In this document: piece by piece, positions 32,706-41,181 of the stretch
Numbering within the stretch: position 1 is the stretch's first letter
Layout of the letters: the number at the start of each line of letters is the position of its first letter
NCBI RefSeq assembly: GCF_000485595.1
Contig: NW_014578897.1
Coordinates: 9,303 to 50,483 of the forward strand
Direction of reading: 5' to 3'
Length of the DNA stretch: 41,181 bases
Origin: Priapulus caudatus
Lineage: Eukaryota; Priapulida; Priapulimorpha; Priapulimorphida; Priapulidae
The notes under the pieces: model-generated
Databases searched by the model: none
What the model was told of the DNA's origin: nothing
The model's input: only the letters and a program-made list of their open reading frames with translations
Position numbers and translations under genes: made by a program

Positions 32706-32990
32706 CCTTCTCCTCCTCCTCCTCTTCCTGCCTCCTCCTCCTCCTCCTCCTCCTTCTTCCCTCCTCCTCCTTCTCCTCTCTCCTCCTTCTTCTCTTCTTT
32801 CTCTCCTCCTCCGCCTCCTCTTTCTTTCTTCTCTCCTCTTTTTTCTTTCTTTTTCTTTTTTTTCTTCTTCTTCTTCTTCTTCTTCTTCTGTTTAGTCTTC
32901 TTCTGTTTAGTCTTCTTCTTCTTCTTCCTTCTCTTTTTCTTCTTCTTCTTCCTTTTCAGTTTTCTTCTTTTTCTTCTTCTTCTTCTACTA
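32706..32990. repeat. Polypyrimidine block in C copy 2
   Basis: TCC then TTC repeats, with two TGTTTAGTC interruptions near 32888-32915. The minus-strand Lys-rich frame is not a gene. Confidence 0.92.
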
Positions 32991-33609
32991 CTACTACTGC
33001 TGTTGCTGCTCCGCTGTAGAGTGCGAACTGTCGGCGTCTGTACGTGTATCGGTAGCCGCCCGCGACACCGATGGCGAAGTCCGTCGTGCTGCTGCTGCTG
33101 CTGCTGCTGCGGCAGAGAGTGTTTACACGGACCCAGCCACGCTGTCGGGCGAGTGTGTGAGAATGACCATAGACGGCCGAGGCGTGCTGGGTGGCGGATA
33201 AACGCGAGGGAGAGCACCACGGCAACGGAGCTTTCTCTCGCGTGCGCACGCTGCTGCCAACGCAGACGCACTGCGCAGACGAGCTGTGCGCATGCGCGGA
33301 TCTTGCCTAACGCCGACCGGTCACCGCGTGAGCAGCGCGAACGCGTCGATTGGTGTCCGGGGCAAGTTAAGTTACGGGAATGATTGGGAGCTGGAGGTTG
33401 TTGCCACTGGTCATTACCTCAAATGTGAGCGGGTGGCCGCGACCCGTGCAATACAATACGGCCGCATTTGTTCGCGCAGCACATTAGTTGATTAGTTGAT
33501 CATAGGAAACGGGCGGACGCCGCATATGGATGGCTTCCTATACAGTTTAATAAGGCTTCCTGCCAGCGTAGATCGAACGTCTGAGCAATGAGCGGTGTTA
33601 ATGGGGGTA

Positions 33610-33619
33610 GGGTGTGTGT

Positions 33620-33666
<47 letters not shown>

Positions 33667-33695
33667 CGTGTGTGTGTGTGTGTGTGTGTGCGTGT
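33610..33695. repeat. (TG)n tract, C copy 2
   Basis: Nearly pure TG repeat with two CG interruptions. Confidence 0.95.
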
Positions 33696-33799
33696 GTTGT
33701 ATCTGCGTTTAGTCCAGGCATTCGCTTTGTTTCGGGATGAGTTCGAAGAAAAATCAATGAGGGAGAGAGAAAAACACAAAAATCGAAAATCCAGCAACT

Positions 33800-34167
33800 T
33801 TCAAGTAGTAGTAGTAGCAGCAGCAGCAGTACCAGCAGTAGCAGCAGCGGCGGTGCTTGTGGAAATTAGATATTGCAGCAACGAGTATAAATAAGATTTT
33901 ACCTGAAGGAAAGGCGTACGAGTGTGTGAGAAAGAGGGGAGAACCTGCGTGTTGACGAGAAATGAATGGCAGAAGCAGCTGTGCGACCAATGTGAAAGAA
34001 TTTAGCAGACTTATTAAAACAGGCTGTGAAATTAAATATATACGCTGTGATTCTCTCCAGATTGACATGCGTTGATTTTACATGAAGCGCATATGCTCCA
34101 CAATGCTATTTTTAGAACGGTTTATATAGTGTCTGCGTATAAGCTACTCTCTTCCTCTCCCGCCACA

Positions 34168-34265
<98 letters not shown>

Positions 34266-34913
34266 TCTTTGTGTGTGACTGTAACGCATCCCCGGTGTTT
34301 ACTAATTAGCATCGCTCTGGAGACTATAGAGACTGCTAATTGCGGTTGCCATAGAGAGAAGGCCGCACGCACATCTATACGCATCCCTAACGAGCGGAGA
34401 CGTCGGACGGGAGCACCAAACACGAACAAATATTTCTGTCGATTCAATTCATGCAGTTTGTGCGTAACTGATAGGTTCTCTCTTACGCGTAGTTCGTGTC
34501 GTCGGGTTGTCTAGTTTAGTGCCTAATTACGATAGCCAAACTAAACAAAATATATATAGCCCCAATTATATGGGGGAGGCGGGTCTCTCCTTAATAGCCC
34601 TGCTGCTCCTCTCTCTCTCCTCTCTCTGCTACTCGAGAGTCACATCAACGTCGCTAATGTCTGACATGCCGGTGAAAAGTTTCTGCTTCAGCGTAAATTT
34701 TCTGCTTCAGCGAAATTTTCTGCTTCTGCTTTCTGCTGCAACTCGAAGATTTTCTCCTATATTGCCGCTTGCCTGCTGTGCACATAATTGCAGGAAGCTC
34801 ATTAGCGTGAGATGTTAATTGGCTCTTGATGATTGGTGTGATTCTTATAGTAACTAACCTTTTTTAAAGATGTTCATCGTGTGTTTTTATTACAGCGACT
34901 GAGTTATAATAGG
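33800..34913 (+). repeat. Repeat B, copy 2
   Basis: Colinear with 16055-17700. It starts in AGTAGTAGTAGCAGCAG and ends at TGAGTTATAATAGGA, where the copy stops within the myosin exon. It contains a clean (CT)n at about 34170-34232, then (TA)n to 34260. Confidence 0.88.
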
Positions 34914-35235
34914 ACAGGGCCAGTTACGGCACTGGATGTACTTGCGCACGTTGCGCTGGATGATGATCATGCCGAGACGCTGCGCCTTCATCACCTCGTA
35001 CTGCTCGCGCATCTTCTTGCCGCGCGCCCACGCCTGCATCAGCGTGACGATGCGCCTGATGCGCTCCTCTCGCAGCTCCTCCAGCCTGCCGAGCGCGCCC
35101 GCCTTGAAGAAGACCTTCGTGCCTCCCAGCCTATACTCGGCCGTGGGCCAGTTCAACGTCGTCAAGATGGCGGCGGCAACATTCGCGCCGTCGGTGTATT
35201 CGGTTGGAACCGCCTCGGGACAGAGAATGGAGTAC
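34914..35235 (-). CDS. Muscle-type myosin heavy chain, converter/lever-arm exon (truncated)
   Basis: The frame starts after acceptor TTTTCGTCAG with a split Arg codon. It reads YSILCPEAVPTEYTDG, then LNWPTAEYRLGGTKVFFKAG, the end of the motor converter. Two IQ-type light-chain sites follow (RRIVTLMQAWARGKKMR and IIIQRNVRKYIQCRNWP). This is class II conventional (sarcomeric-type) myosin: actin motor, light chains bound at the IQ motifs. About 107 codons are present. The usual next residues (WW after NWP) are absent: the frame hits repeat B at 34914 inside the Trp codon, with no GT donor there. Strong identity and no internal stop suggest a functional gene cut by an assembly join or insertion. 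Confidence 0.9.
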
Positions 35236-35291
35236 CTGACGAAAACACGACCATACTTTAGTAGTCGTAGGCACTACAGCTTATTCAATTA

Positions 35292-35293
<2 letters not shown>

Positions 35294-35338
<45 letters not shown>
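35294..35338. repeat. (ATT)n microsatellite
   Basis: About 14 ATT units in the intron upstream of the myosin exon on the minus strand. Confidence 0.95.
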
Positions 35339-35340
<2 letters not shown>

Positions 35341-35620
35341 GGGTTTGGCAATCTCCTGGTCTGCCGGAGTGGCGAAAAGTTAACTTAATAACTGTGACCC
35401 GCAGGCCTCACCACCCGAGTATAACTCCGGTTTGTATTTCTGACCACTTCACCGGGATTTCTCCCTGCTCTTTTGCGAGAAGTGAAGTGAGTTCTTTAAC
35501 GTGCATACAGGGCCTGACATTAATTTTTCAACCCACTTGCCCATTCGGGCAAGTTGGGTTGAATTTTCACTTGCCCGAATGTCAATCTCACTTGCCCGAA
35601 AATTCGATATTGTATTATGT
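35341..35620. repeat. Probable dispersed repeat (ACTTGCCCG-type)
   Basis: It contains TTCTTTAACGTGCATACAGG and several ACTTGCCCGAA/TTCGGGCAAGT words, including a short inverted pair at 35545-35567. These look like a dispersed element, but I cannot name the family without a search. Confidence 0.4.
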
Positions 35621-35700
35621 GTAGTTTAACCCATACTAAGGAAAAACATTGTTGTGGTTCCTTTTAGATATACCAGACCAAACCCTAAACCTTTTACAGA

Positions 35701-35922
35701 CAATTATACAATGATATTTTCGCTATTATCCGCCTGTTGGCCTCGCCCATTTTCCTGACAAGGACGTCTAATGGGCCTTGTTGGTTATTCTCTGCACAGG
35801 ACGCAGCATTCACTGCTGTTATGTGATCAGACGATGACCCAGTGACTCTGCAGACTTCCTTTGCGAAAATGTTTGGATCCAATTATAAAAGACGATGTTG
35901 CACTTGTAGCAGACGAAGTAGG
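35701..35922 (-). pseudogene. Transposon-derived zinc-finger gene, downstream part
   Basis: Continues the frame of 36200-36346 after the inserted element. SFIIGSKHFRKGSLQSH is the F.G...FRK.SL..H half of the zinc finger found in ZNF862/C17orf113-like, hAT-related proteins. A one-base frameshift near 35838-35845 follows, after which SSSDHITAV resumes in another frame, giving the final S..H. It ends RRIIAKISLYNCL before TAA near 35697. With the 277-bp insertion and the shift, the gene as read is broken; the shift alone might be a sequencing error. It lies on the same strand as the myosin exons, apparently in an intron. Confidence 0.6.
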
Positions 35923-36199
35923 GCTGAAAGGGTCTATGTCCCCCAGGGTACTGCCGGAACGTACCCTGGTACTATCTAATATGCCGGACCGTACCTCTCC
36001 TACTCCACTAACGAGTCTAGGGAATCGCCTACGCCTACTCCCTAACCCTAACCCTAACCCCAACCCTAACCCTAACCCCAACCCTAACCCTAACTCTAAC
36101 CCTAACCATATCAAATAGTTACCAGGGTACGTTCCGGTATACCGAACCGTACCCAGGGTACGTTCCGGCAGTACCCTGGGGGACATAGACCCTATGAGC
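35923..36199. mobile_element. 277-bp TIR element with telomere-like core, copy 2
   Basis: The two 47-bp terminal inverted repeats (35923-35969 and 36153-36199) share GGGTCTATGTCCCCCAGGG and differ at three bases near the tips. The element is flanked by a perfect 9-bp target-site duplication, CGAAGTAGG (35914-35922 and 36200-36208). The core (36039-36108) is a CCCTAA array with CCCCAA variants. Partial inner copies of the GTACC/GGTACGTTCCGG words lie between arm and core. No protein is encoded. It sits inside a zinc-finger coding region that reads in the same frame on both sides. Confidence 0.88.
36039..36108 (-). repeat. Interstitial telomere-like repeat in copy 2
   Basis: About 12 units of CCCTAA with CCCCAA and CTCTAA variants; same orientation on the plus strand as the tract at 10491-10578. 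Confidence 0.92.
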
Positions 36200-36346
36200 C
36201 GAAGTAGGCCTAGAAGCCCAGTAGCGTGTGCATATGTCACACGTCATGCCTTTCTCTTCTTTGTACAGCAAACCATTGAACTCCTTCAGCCATGATGACT
36301 GGAAGTCACGTCTTCTCTTCTGTTCATATTTTTGTTTGTTTTCCAC
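36200..36346 (-). pseudogene. Transposon-derived zinc-finger gene, upstream part
   Basis: Reads KRRRDFQSSWLKEFNGLLY, then GMTCDICTRYW, the standard N-terminal pattern (FQ.SWL..F..L.Y....M.C..C) of ZNF862/C17orf113-like proteins related to hAT transposases. The Cys pair here and the Ser-His half in 35701-35922 make one zinc finger. No ATG is in frame; an ATG upstream near 36366 lies in another frame, so the start is unclear (splice or indel). The reading frame at the duplicated target (PTS codons) is the same on both sides of the element. Confidence 0.65.
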
Positions 36347-37798
36347 CTGACTTTTTCTTTCATTTTAGTGCGTCTGCGTGTGCGTCTGCGTGTATATACG
36401 TGCCACACTCACGCTAATCAGGGTGCAGTAACAAGCCGCGACCGACACCGATATCACGCCATCAGAAAACGCTTAGAGCGCTGAACTGTTAGCTTGCGAC
36501 AAAATTGCTCACGCGTTTAATTTGCTAAGAACACGCGGTAAGTGCGCAGTGTGTAGTTACAGTTGCAGTGTGTGTGCCTTGCTATCGGCCACCGACTACA
36601 GTCTGAGATTTCTTAAGATGCTGTGTTTTGTCGCAAGCAAATTGTTTTCACCTTATAGATGCGTTATTTTGCGGTTAGTTCAATACATCGATGCTTGGGA
36701 CAAGGGGTTGTCGTAGAAATCTAAATAAACGGCGCCAGAATACGGCTGTGAATCATAATGTATCTTAATTAAATCTTAATTATAAGGCAGCTTGATAACT
36801 AGGAGCTGGTGTACTGTAAGGATATGCGAGTTAGAGATGATAGAGCTTCATGGTGAGTATTATTGCACCTACATGCGTAGGTAGCTTAGGGGGGGGGGGC
36901 AAGAGCACAGTTACCCGTCCACAGAAATGCGGATACTTTCAAGAACTAATAATAGGTGTTAATAATAATAATAATAGTAATAGTAGTATGGCAGATTAAG
37001 AGAAAAATCATTCAGATTGTCATACAAGCATCAAATTTTGCGTGTGTTTCACAGATAACCCACTAATTCATAAAAGAACGTTAGCCACAATAATTATGTA
37101 ATATGTATTACTAGCTAAATAGATAGCGTAATAATACGCATAATATATTTTTTTAGCTCTTGATACTGTTATATGGTCAATAGCGATTTGACCCACGGTC
37201 ATCTGCCCTGAACCCCAACCCTCACATGGCTTTGCCTCGCCCAAGGCAAAATGGGTTAGCTACATCCCTGATGTTATATGCCTTCTTCGGCGGAAATAAA
37301 CAACGATTTTTTTTTAGCTTTAACTGCCCAAGTCGGTCCGGCTTGTGACGCACCATATGTTTTACTGACGCAATAAGCACGTGTTAGGCGTAATGCAAAT
37401 GAAGTCATAAAATTCAAAGTGGCAATTTAAAGCATTCCGAAGATTCCAGATTTACGTATTCTAGCGCGAATCCACGGCATATGTTCGCGTGCGCTTAAAC
37501 GTGTTTTGCGCACTTACTTTATAACTCCGCGAATATGCAATCTATCGTGCGAGGAGAAAAATTGCAGTTGATGAAACTCGACACGTTCTGTGCGCGTTGC
37601 AGTGCATAAGATGCACATCTCATATAGACTGACTCCAAGCGTTCCTGTAACTGAAGCCGCACGGTTGTTTGTCGATTCGCAACACCACCGGGAGCCTGTC
37701 TACGCGCCCGCGAGAGAAAGGAGCGAACGCGACCTCCCTGCCTCCTCTATTCCCCTCCGTCCCCCTCCTGCCTCCCTCCCTCCCTCCTCCCCGCGCAC
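36347..37798. other. Intergenic or intronic, nothing recognised
   Basis: About 1.45 kb of single-copy sequence. It contains a run of ten G (near 36889-36898), ATA-rich triplets near 36955-36990, and a C/T-rich stretch at 37735-37795 adjoining the next exon's donor. A 64-codon plus frame at 36522-36716 has no domain and is not called. Confidence 0.45.
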
Positions 37799-37894
37799 CT
37801 TGATCGCTGCCTTCACGACCTCCTCCACGTAGCGGCGCGACAGTCCCGCTCCCGTCATCGCCGTGCAGGCCGTGTAGCCAGTGTGCGTTTCCAA
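37799..37894 (-). CDS. Unidentified coding exon, truncated
   Basis: 32 codons containing TGYTACTAMTGAGLSRRY and VEEVVKAAIK end at the donor AAG|GTGCGC (37799/37798). The GC-rich codons and the conserved-looking Gly/Ala turn plus amphipathic helix look coding. The upstream end runs straight into C copy 3 at 37895 without an acceptor, so the exon appears cut. I do not recognise the protein. It lies upstream of the myosin exon on the same strand but does not match myosin. Confidence 0.4.
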
Positions 37895-38404
37895 TTTCTA
37901 CTACTATCGCTTCCTCTCTTTCACATACCCGGACGCTCTATCGCTATCAACTACTTTGACGACCATCGCGTTTTCATTTCGCTAACAACGTTATCCTCAG
38001 CCTCTCCGCCTGTATTTTGCATACATATATACGTATGCAATATATATATATATATATATATGTGTCAACTCACCCGTATCAAAGGCAGTCGACCATTCAG
38101 CAGATCCCCTGAGACGAGTCACGATCGAAGGCTAGCATCAATCAGCTGCGTGTGAAGTCAGACGCCTAGTGAGAATCTGTGTCACTACGAAGAAGTTCGA
38201 CAGTGCGTCTGCGAGGCTCGGTGTCAAGCGTGTGGCTACAGAGCGATTGATTGATATAGCCGTGGGCGGCGGCTGTTCGTCCTTTCGTCAATGCCTTACT
38301 ACCTGCGAATCGCCGGCTATCTGTCTCTCTGACTGTCTTTGCTCTCTCAGTTTTGGACTCTTCTGCACTCTGAATCTTCTGTTGTTTGACTCCCCTGCTC
38401 CCCG

Positions 38405-38635
38405 CCTCCCTTACCTCCCCTGTTCTCTGCCTCCCCTGCCCTCGGCCTCTCCCTATCTGCCTCCCCTGTTCTCTGCCTCCCCTGCCCTCGGCTTCTCCCT
38501 ATCTGCCTCCCCTGTTCTCTGCCTCCCCTGCCCTCGGCCTCTCCCTATCTGCCTCCCCTGTTCTCTGCCTCCCCTGCCCTCGGCCTCTCCCTATCTGCCT
38601 CCCCTGTTCCCTGCCTCCCCTGCTCTCTGCTCTCT
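38405..38635. repeat. 46-bp tandem repeat
   Basis: Four to five near-identical 46-bp units (CCCTATCTGCCTCCCCTG, then TTCTCTGCCTCCCCTGCCC). Copies 1 and 2 of unit C have only about two diverged units here (25230-25330, 32395-32490), so this array expanded in copy 3 or contracted in the others. Confidence 0.9.
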
Positions 38636-38794
38636 GCCTTCTCTCTACGAGAGAACGACGATTGCCTCGCTGGGCTGTTATCACTGGTGAACGATGAAGG
38701 AGATTGACCCCAGTCAGTAGTATAGCTGCGGGACAAGTGATTGCTCGCAACCACGCGCCAGCTATCCGCACTCCTGCCGCTCACAGCAGCTGGT

Positions 38795-39035
38795 GATGCC
38801 TCCTCCTCCTCCTCCTCTTTCTCCTCCTCCTCCTTCTCCTCTTTCTCCTCCTCCTCCTCCTCCTTCTTCTTCTTCTTCTTCTTCTTCTTCTTCTTCTTCT
38901 TCTTCTTTTTCTTCTTTTTCTTCTTCTTCTTCTGTTTAGTCTTCTTCTTCTTCTTCCTTCTCTTTTTCTTCTTCTTCTTCTGTTTAGTCTTCTTCTTCTT
39001 CTTCCTTCTCTTTTTCTTCTTCTTCTTCCTTTTCA
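38795..39035. repeat. Polypyrimidine block in C copy 3
   Basis: TCC then TTC repeats, with two copies of TGTTTAGTCTTC. The minus-strand run of Lys codons is an artefact. Confidence 0.92.
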
Positions 39036-39699
39036 GTACTACACTACTTGCTGTTGCTGCTCCGCTGTAGAGTGGCGAAACTCGTCGGCGTCTGTACGTT
39101 ATCGGTAAGCCGCCCGCGACAACCGATGGCGAAGTCCGCGTGGCTGCTGCTGCTGCGCTGCTGCTGGCTGCGGGCAGAGCAGTGTTACACGCCCAGCCAC
39201 GCTGGTCGGGCGAGTGTGTGAGATCATGACATAGATCGCCGCGGCGTGCTTGGTGGCGGATTAACCGACGGGAAGAGCAACCCGACGCAATACGGAGCTC
39301 TCTCCCGCGTGCGCACGCTGCTGCCCAACCAGACGCACTGCCAGACGAGCTGTGCGGCATCGCCGGATCTTGCCTAACGCCGACCGGTCACCGTGAGAGC
39401 GCGAACGCGTCGATTGGTGCCGGGCAAGTTAAAGGTATACGGGAATGATTGGAGCTGGAGTTGGTTGCCACTTGGTCATTACCTCAAATGTGAGCGCGCT
39501 GCGCCGCGACCCGTCAATACAATACGCCGGCATTGTTCGCAGCAGCACATTAGTTGATTAGTTGATCATAGGAAACGGGAGCCGGACGCGCCGCATATGG
39601 ATGGCTTTCCTAACAGTTTAATAAGGCTCCTGCCAGCGTTAGATCGAACGTCCTGAGCAAAGTGAGCGGTGTTTAATGTGTGGCTATTGGGTGGGTGGG

Positions 39700-39822
39700 G
39701 GGGGGGTGGGGGTGTGTGTGTGGTGTGTGTGGTGTGTGTGTTGTGTGTGTGTGTGTGTGTGTGTGCGTGCGCGGTGTGTGGTGTGCGTGCGCCGCGCGTG
39801 TTTGTGTGTTGTGTGTGTGTGC

Positions 39823-39855
<33 letters not shown>

Positions 39856-39945
39856 TATGGTTGATGTGTGTGTGTGTGTGTGCTGTGTGCTGTGTGTGTG
39901 TGTGTGTATTCGCCGCGGTGGTGTGTGTGTTGTGTGTGTTGTGTG

Positions 39946-39977
<32 letters not shown>

Positions 39978-40290
39978 TGTGTGTGGGTGGTGTGTGCGAG
40001 TGTGTGTGTGCGAGTTGTGTGTATGTGATGTGTAATGTGTGCGCGCGCGGTGCTGTATTGCGTGTGTGTGGTGTGTGTTGTGTGTGTGTGTGTGTGGTGT
40101 GTGTGTGTGTGACTGGGTGGTGTTTGTGTGTGTGTGTGTGCTGGGTGTTTGGTGTATGTGTGTGTGTGGTTGTGTGTGAGACCGAGTGTGATGGTGTGTG
40201 ATGTGTTGTGTTGTGTGTGTGTGGTGTGTGTGTTGTGGTGTGCTGTGGTGTGTGTCGTGTTGTGTGTTGTGTTGTGCGCGCGCGCGGTGT
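39700..40290. repeat. (TG)n tract, C copy 3
   Basis: About 590 bp of TG repeats with GGTG and CGCG interruptions. Confidence 0.93.
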
Positions 40291-40310
40291 GTTGTTTACA
40301 CTGTGGCGTC

Positions 40311-41052
40311 GAGATATGGTATCAGTCCCGAGCAATTTACGTGACGTAATCAGATGCGCTTGTATTTATGGCACCATCTTCAGATTTCATGCTCACAAAA
40401 CTCGTGATTGAAGACGCAATTTCGCTGCTCATTGCCTGTTTTGATATTCCCATAGCAGCACAATTTATGATTAATAGAGAAACTAATCAGTCATATGAAG
40501 TAAGATTTATGCATTTTTATTAGTAGCATTAAGTATTATTTTTCTGATTTATTCGAGCGATAATAAGTTCCCTGATTCGAAGGTATAATGACTAGCCTGA
40601 CGTTTTTTTCTCCTCACTAACAGAGTCGCATCCGCAACTGAATAAAAAACAGAAAAAGCCTTTTGCGAAACAAAAAGATCAGATCATCAAGCTAGGAATG
40701 TTTTTGATCGTCTGCAGCCGCTCGGCGCGAATGATGCTCACGGCGACCCGCAATATCCAACAAACAAACGCGTGACGTCAGCACACAGGCGCAGCTAATC
40801 GACAACAAGAGGCGAGGGCGCTGGGTGTTGGCTATCCCGCGGGCGTGGGGGAAGTCACGTGATCACAGTTGACGTAATTACTTCAAAATAATGAGCAAAT
40901 CCGGTAACCGTAACTCCAACACCTCCACGCTAACCAAACTAAAAATAAATATATATTATATTTGGGCGCTTCCTATATTTAGGGGGTGTGATCCACAAAA
41001 ATTAATCTATGTGGTGGGACAGATATCATGAATCAGAGATCAAGAACTCATA
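40311..41052. other. Single-copy stretch, nothing recognised
   Basis: AT-rich, then a GC-richer part at 40740-40880 with TGACGTCA (CRE-like), CACGTGAT and TGACGTAAT words that could be promoter elements. No open frame or splice pair supports a gene. Confidence 0.4.
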
Positions 41053-41101
41053 TACCCGTAACCCTTAACCTAACCCTAACCTAATCCTAACCTAACCCCT
41101 A
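41053..41101 (-). repeat. Interstitial telomere-like repeat, third tract
   Basis: About eight degenerate CCCTAA/CCTAA units, followed by (ACTAAT)n to about 41125. By analogy it may be the core of another inverted-repeat element, but the window ends about 80 bp later and no matching arm is visible. Confidence 0.8.
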
Positions 41102-41181
41102 ACTAATACTAATACTAATACTAATGACTATACTGAATACTAATACATAAAATATTAATCCTAATGCCTAGCGCCAGGCGA

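Larger units (their letters stand above)
27815..33700 (+). repeat. Repeat unit C, copy 2
   Basis: Same order of parts as copy 1 over about 5.9 kb. Most differences are single-base losses relative to copy 1, plus shorter microsatellites. No frame is preserved between copies. It runs through a short TG tract into repeat B copy 2, an order not seen for the other C copies. Confidence 0.88.
37895..40310 (+). repeat. Repeat unit C, partial copy 3
   Basis: Begins at TTTCTACTACTATCGC, matching 24642 and 31806, and lacks the first 4.4 kb of the unit. It continues through the 46-bp array, the polypyrimidine block and the TG tract to GTGTTGTTTACAC, as in copy 1. Differences are again mostly small indels. 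Confidence 0.85.

Noticed and set aside
36522-36716. 64-codon Cys-rich plus frame
   Set aside because: No recognisable domain, no neighbouring exon and ordinary length for chance.
41053-41181. Chromosome end
   Set aside because: The tract is short and degenerate, is followed by non-telomeric sequence, and resembles the cores of internal elements.

Overview
The window is nuclear genomic DNA from an animal. The support is a muscle-type myosin heavy chain exon with GT-AG introns, a two-exon THAP zinc finger, a PIF/Harbinger transposon relic with its MADF/Myb-like partner, a degraded CR1-like LINE tail, and interstitial TTAGGG-type telomere repeats. A bilaterian invertebrate is the best guess; I cannot name the phylum. 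There is no bacterial or organellar gene. Most of the length is microsatellite, minisatellite and long duplicated sequence, and nearly all long open frames are translations of simple repeats. One 25-N gap lies at 15953-15977.

Layout. 1-12786 is a giant inverted repeat: the left arm (1 to about 1540) returns reverse-complemented at about 11320-12786. The loop holds (ATTC)n, AACACGC and CTGTCACG minisatellites, and GT, CT, ACGC, CA and TATG arrays. It then holds a Harbinger relic (DDE transposase C-terminus on + at 8586-8882; two MADF exons on - at 9141-9316 and 10987-11146). The MADF intron carries a nested foldback element with a telomere-like core. 13394-14017 is a THAP domain gene on the minus strand. 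14330-15550 is CAG/TAG and CT repeat. 16055-17700 is repeat B copy 1. 17950-18300 is a LINE tail. 18755-20060 is a purine-then-pyrimidine palindromic minisatellite.

20266-27482 and 27815-33700 are two copies of a large unit, C. 33800-34913 is B copy 2, and 37895-40310 is a partial third C. Copies differ mainly by scattered one- or two-base indels, which suggests an unpolished long-read assembly at least as much as old duplication. Three minus-strand coding exons sit in the non-repeat segments between copies: an armadillo-like exon (27633-27814), the myosin exon (34914-35235) and an unidentified exon (37799-37894). Each is cut exactly where a B or C copy starts.

The most interesting novelty is a pair of 277-bp elements, at 10390-10666 and 35923-36199. 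Both have long terminal inverted repeats, 9-bp target-site duplications and a (CCCTAA)n telomere-like core, but their terminal sequences differ. One interrupts a transposon-derived zinc-finger gene; without the element and one target copy, the gene reads in one frame across the site. A third telomere-like tract lies at the right edge of the window.
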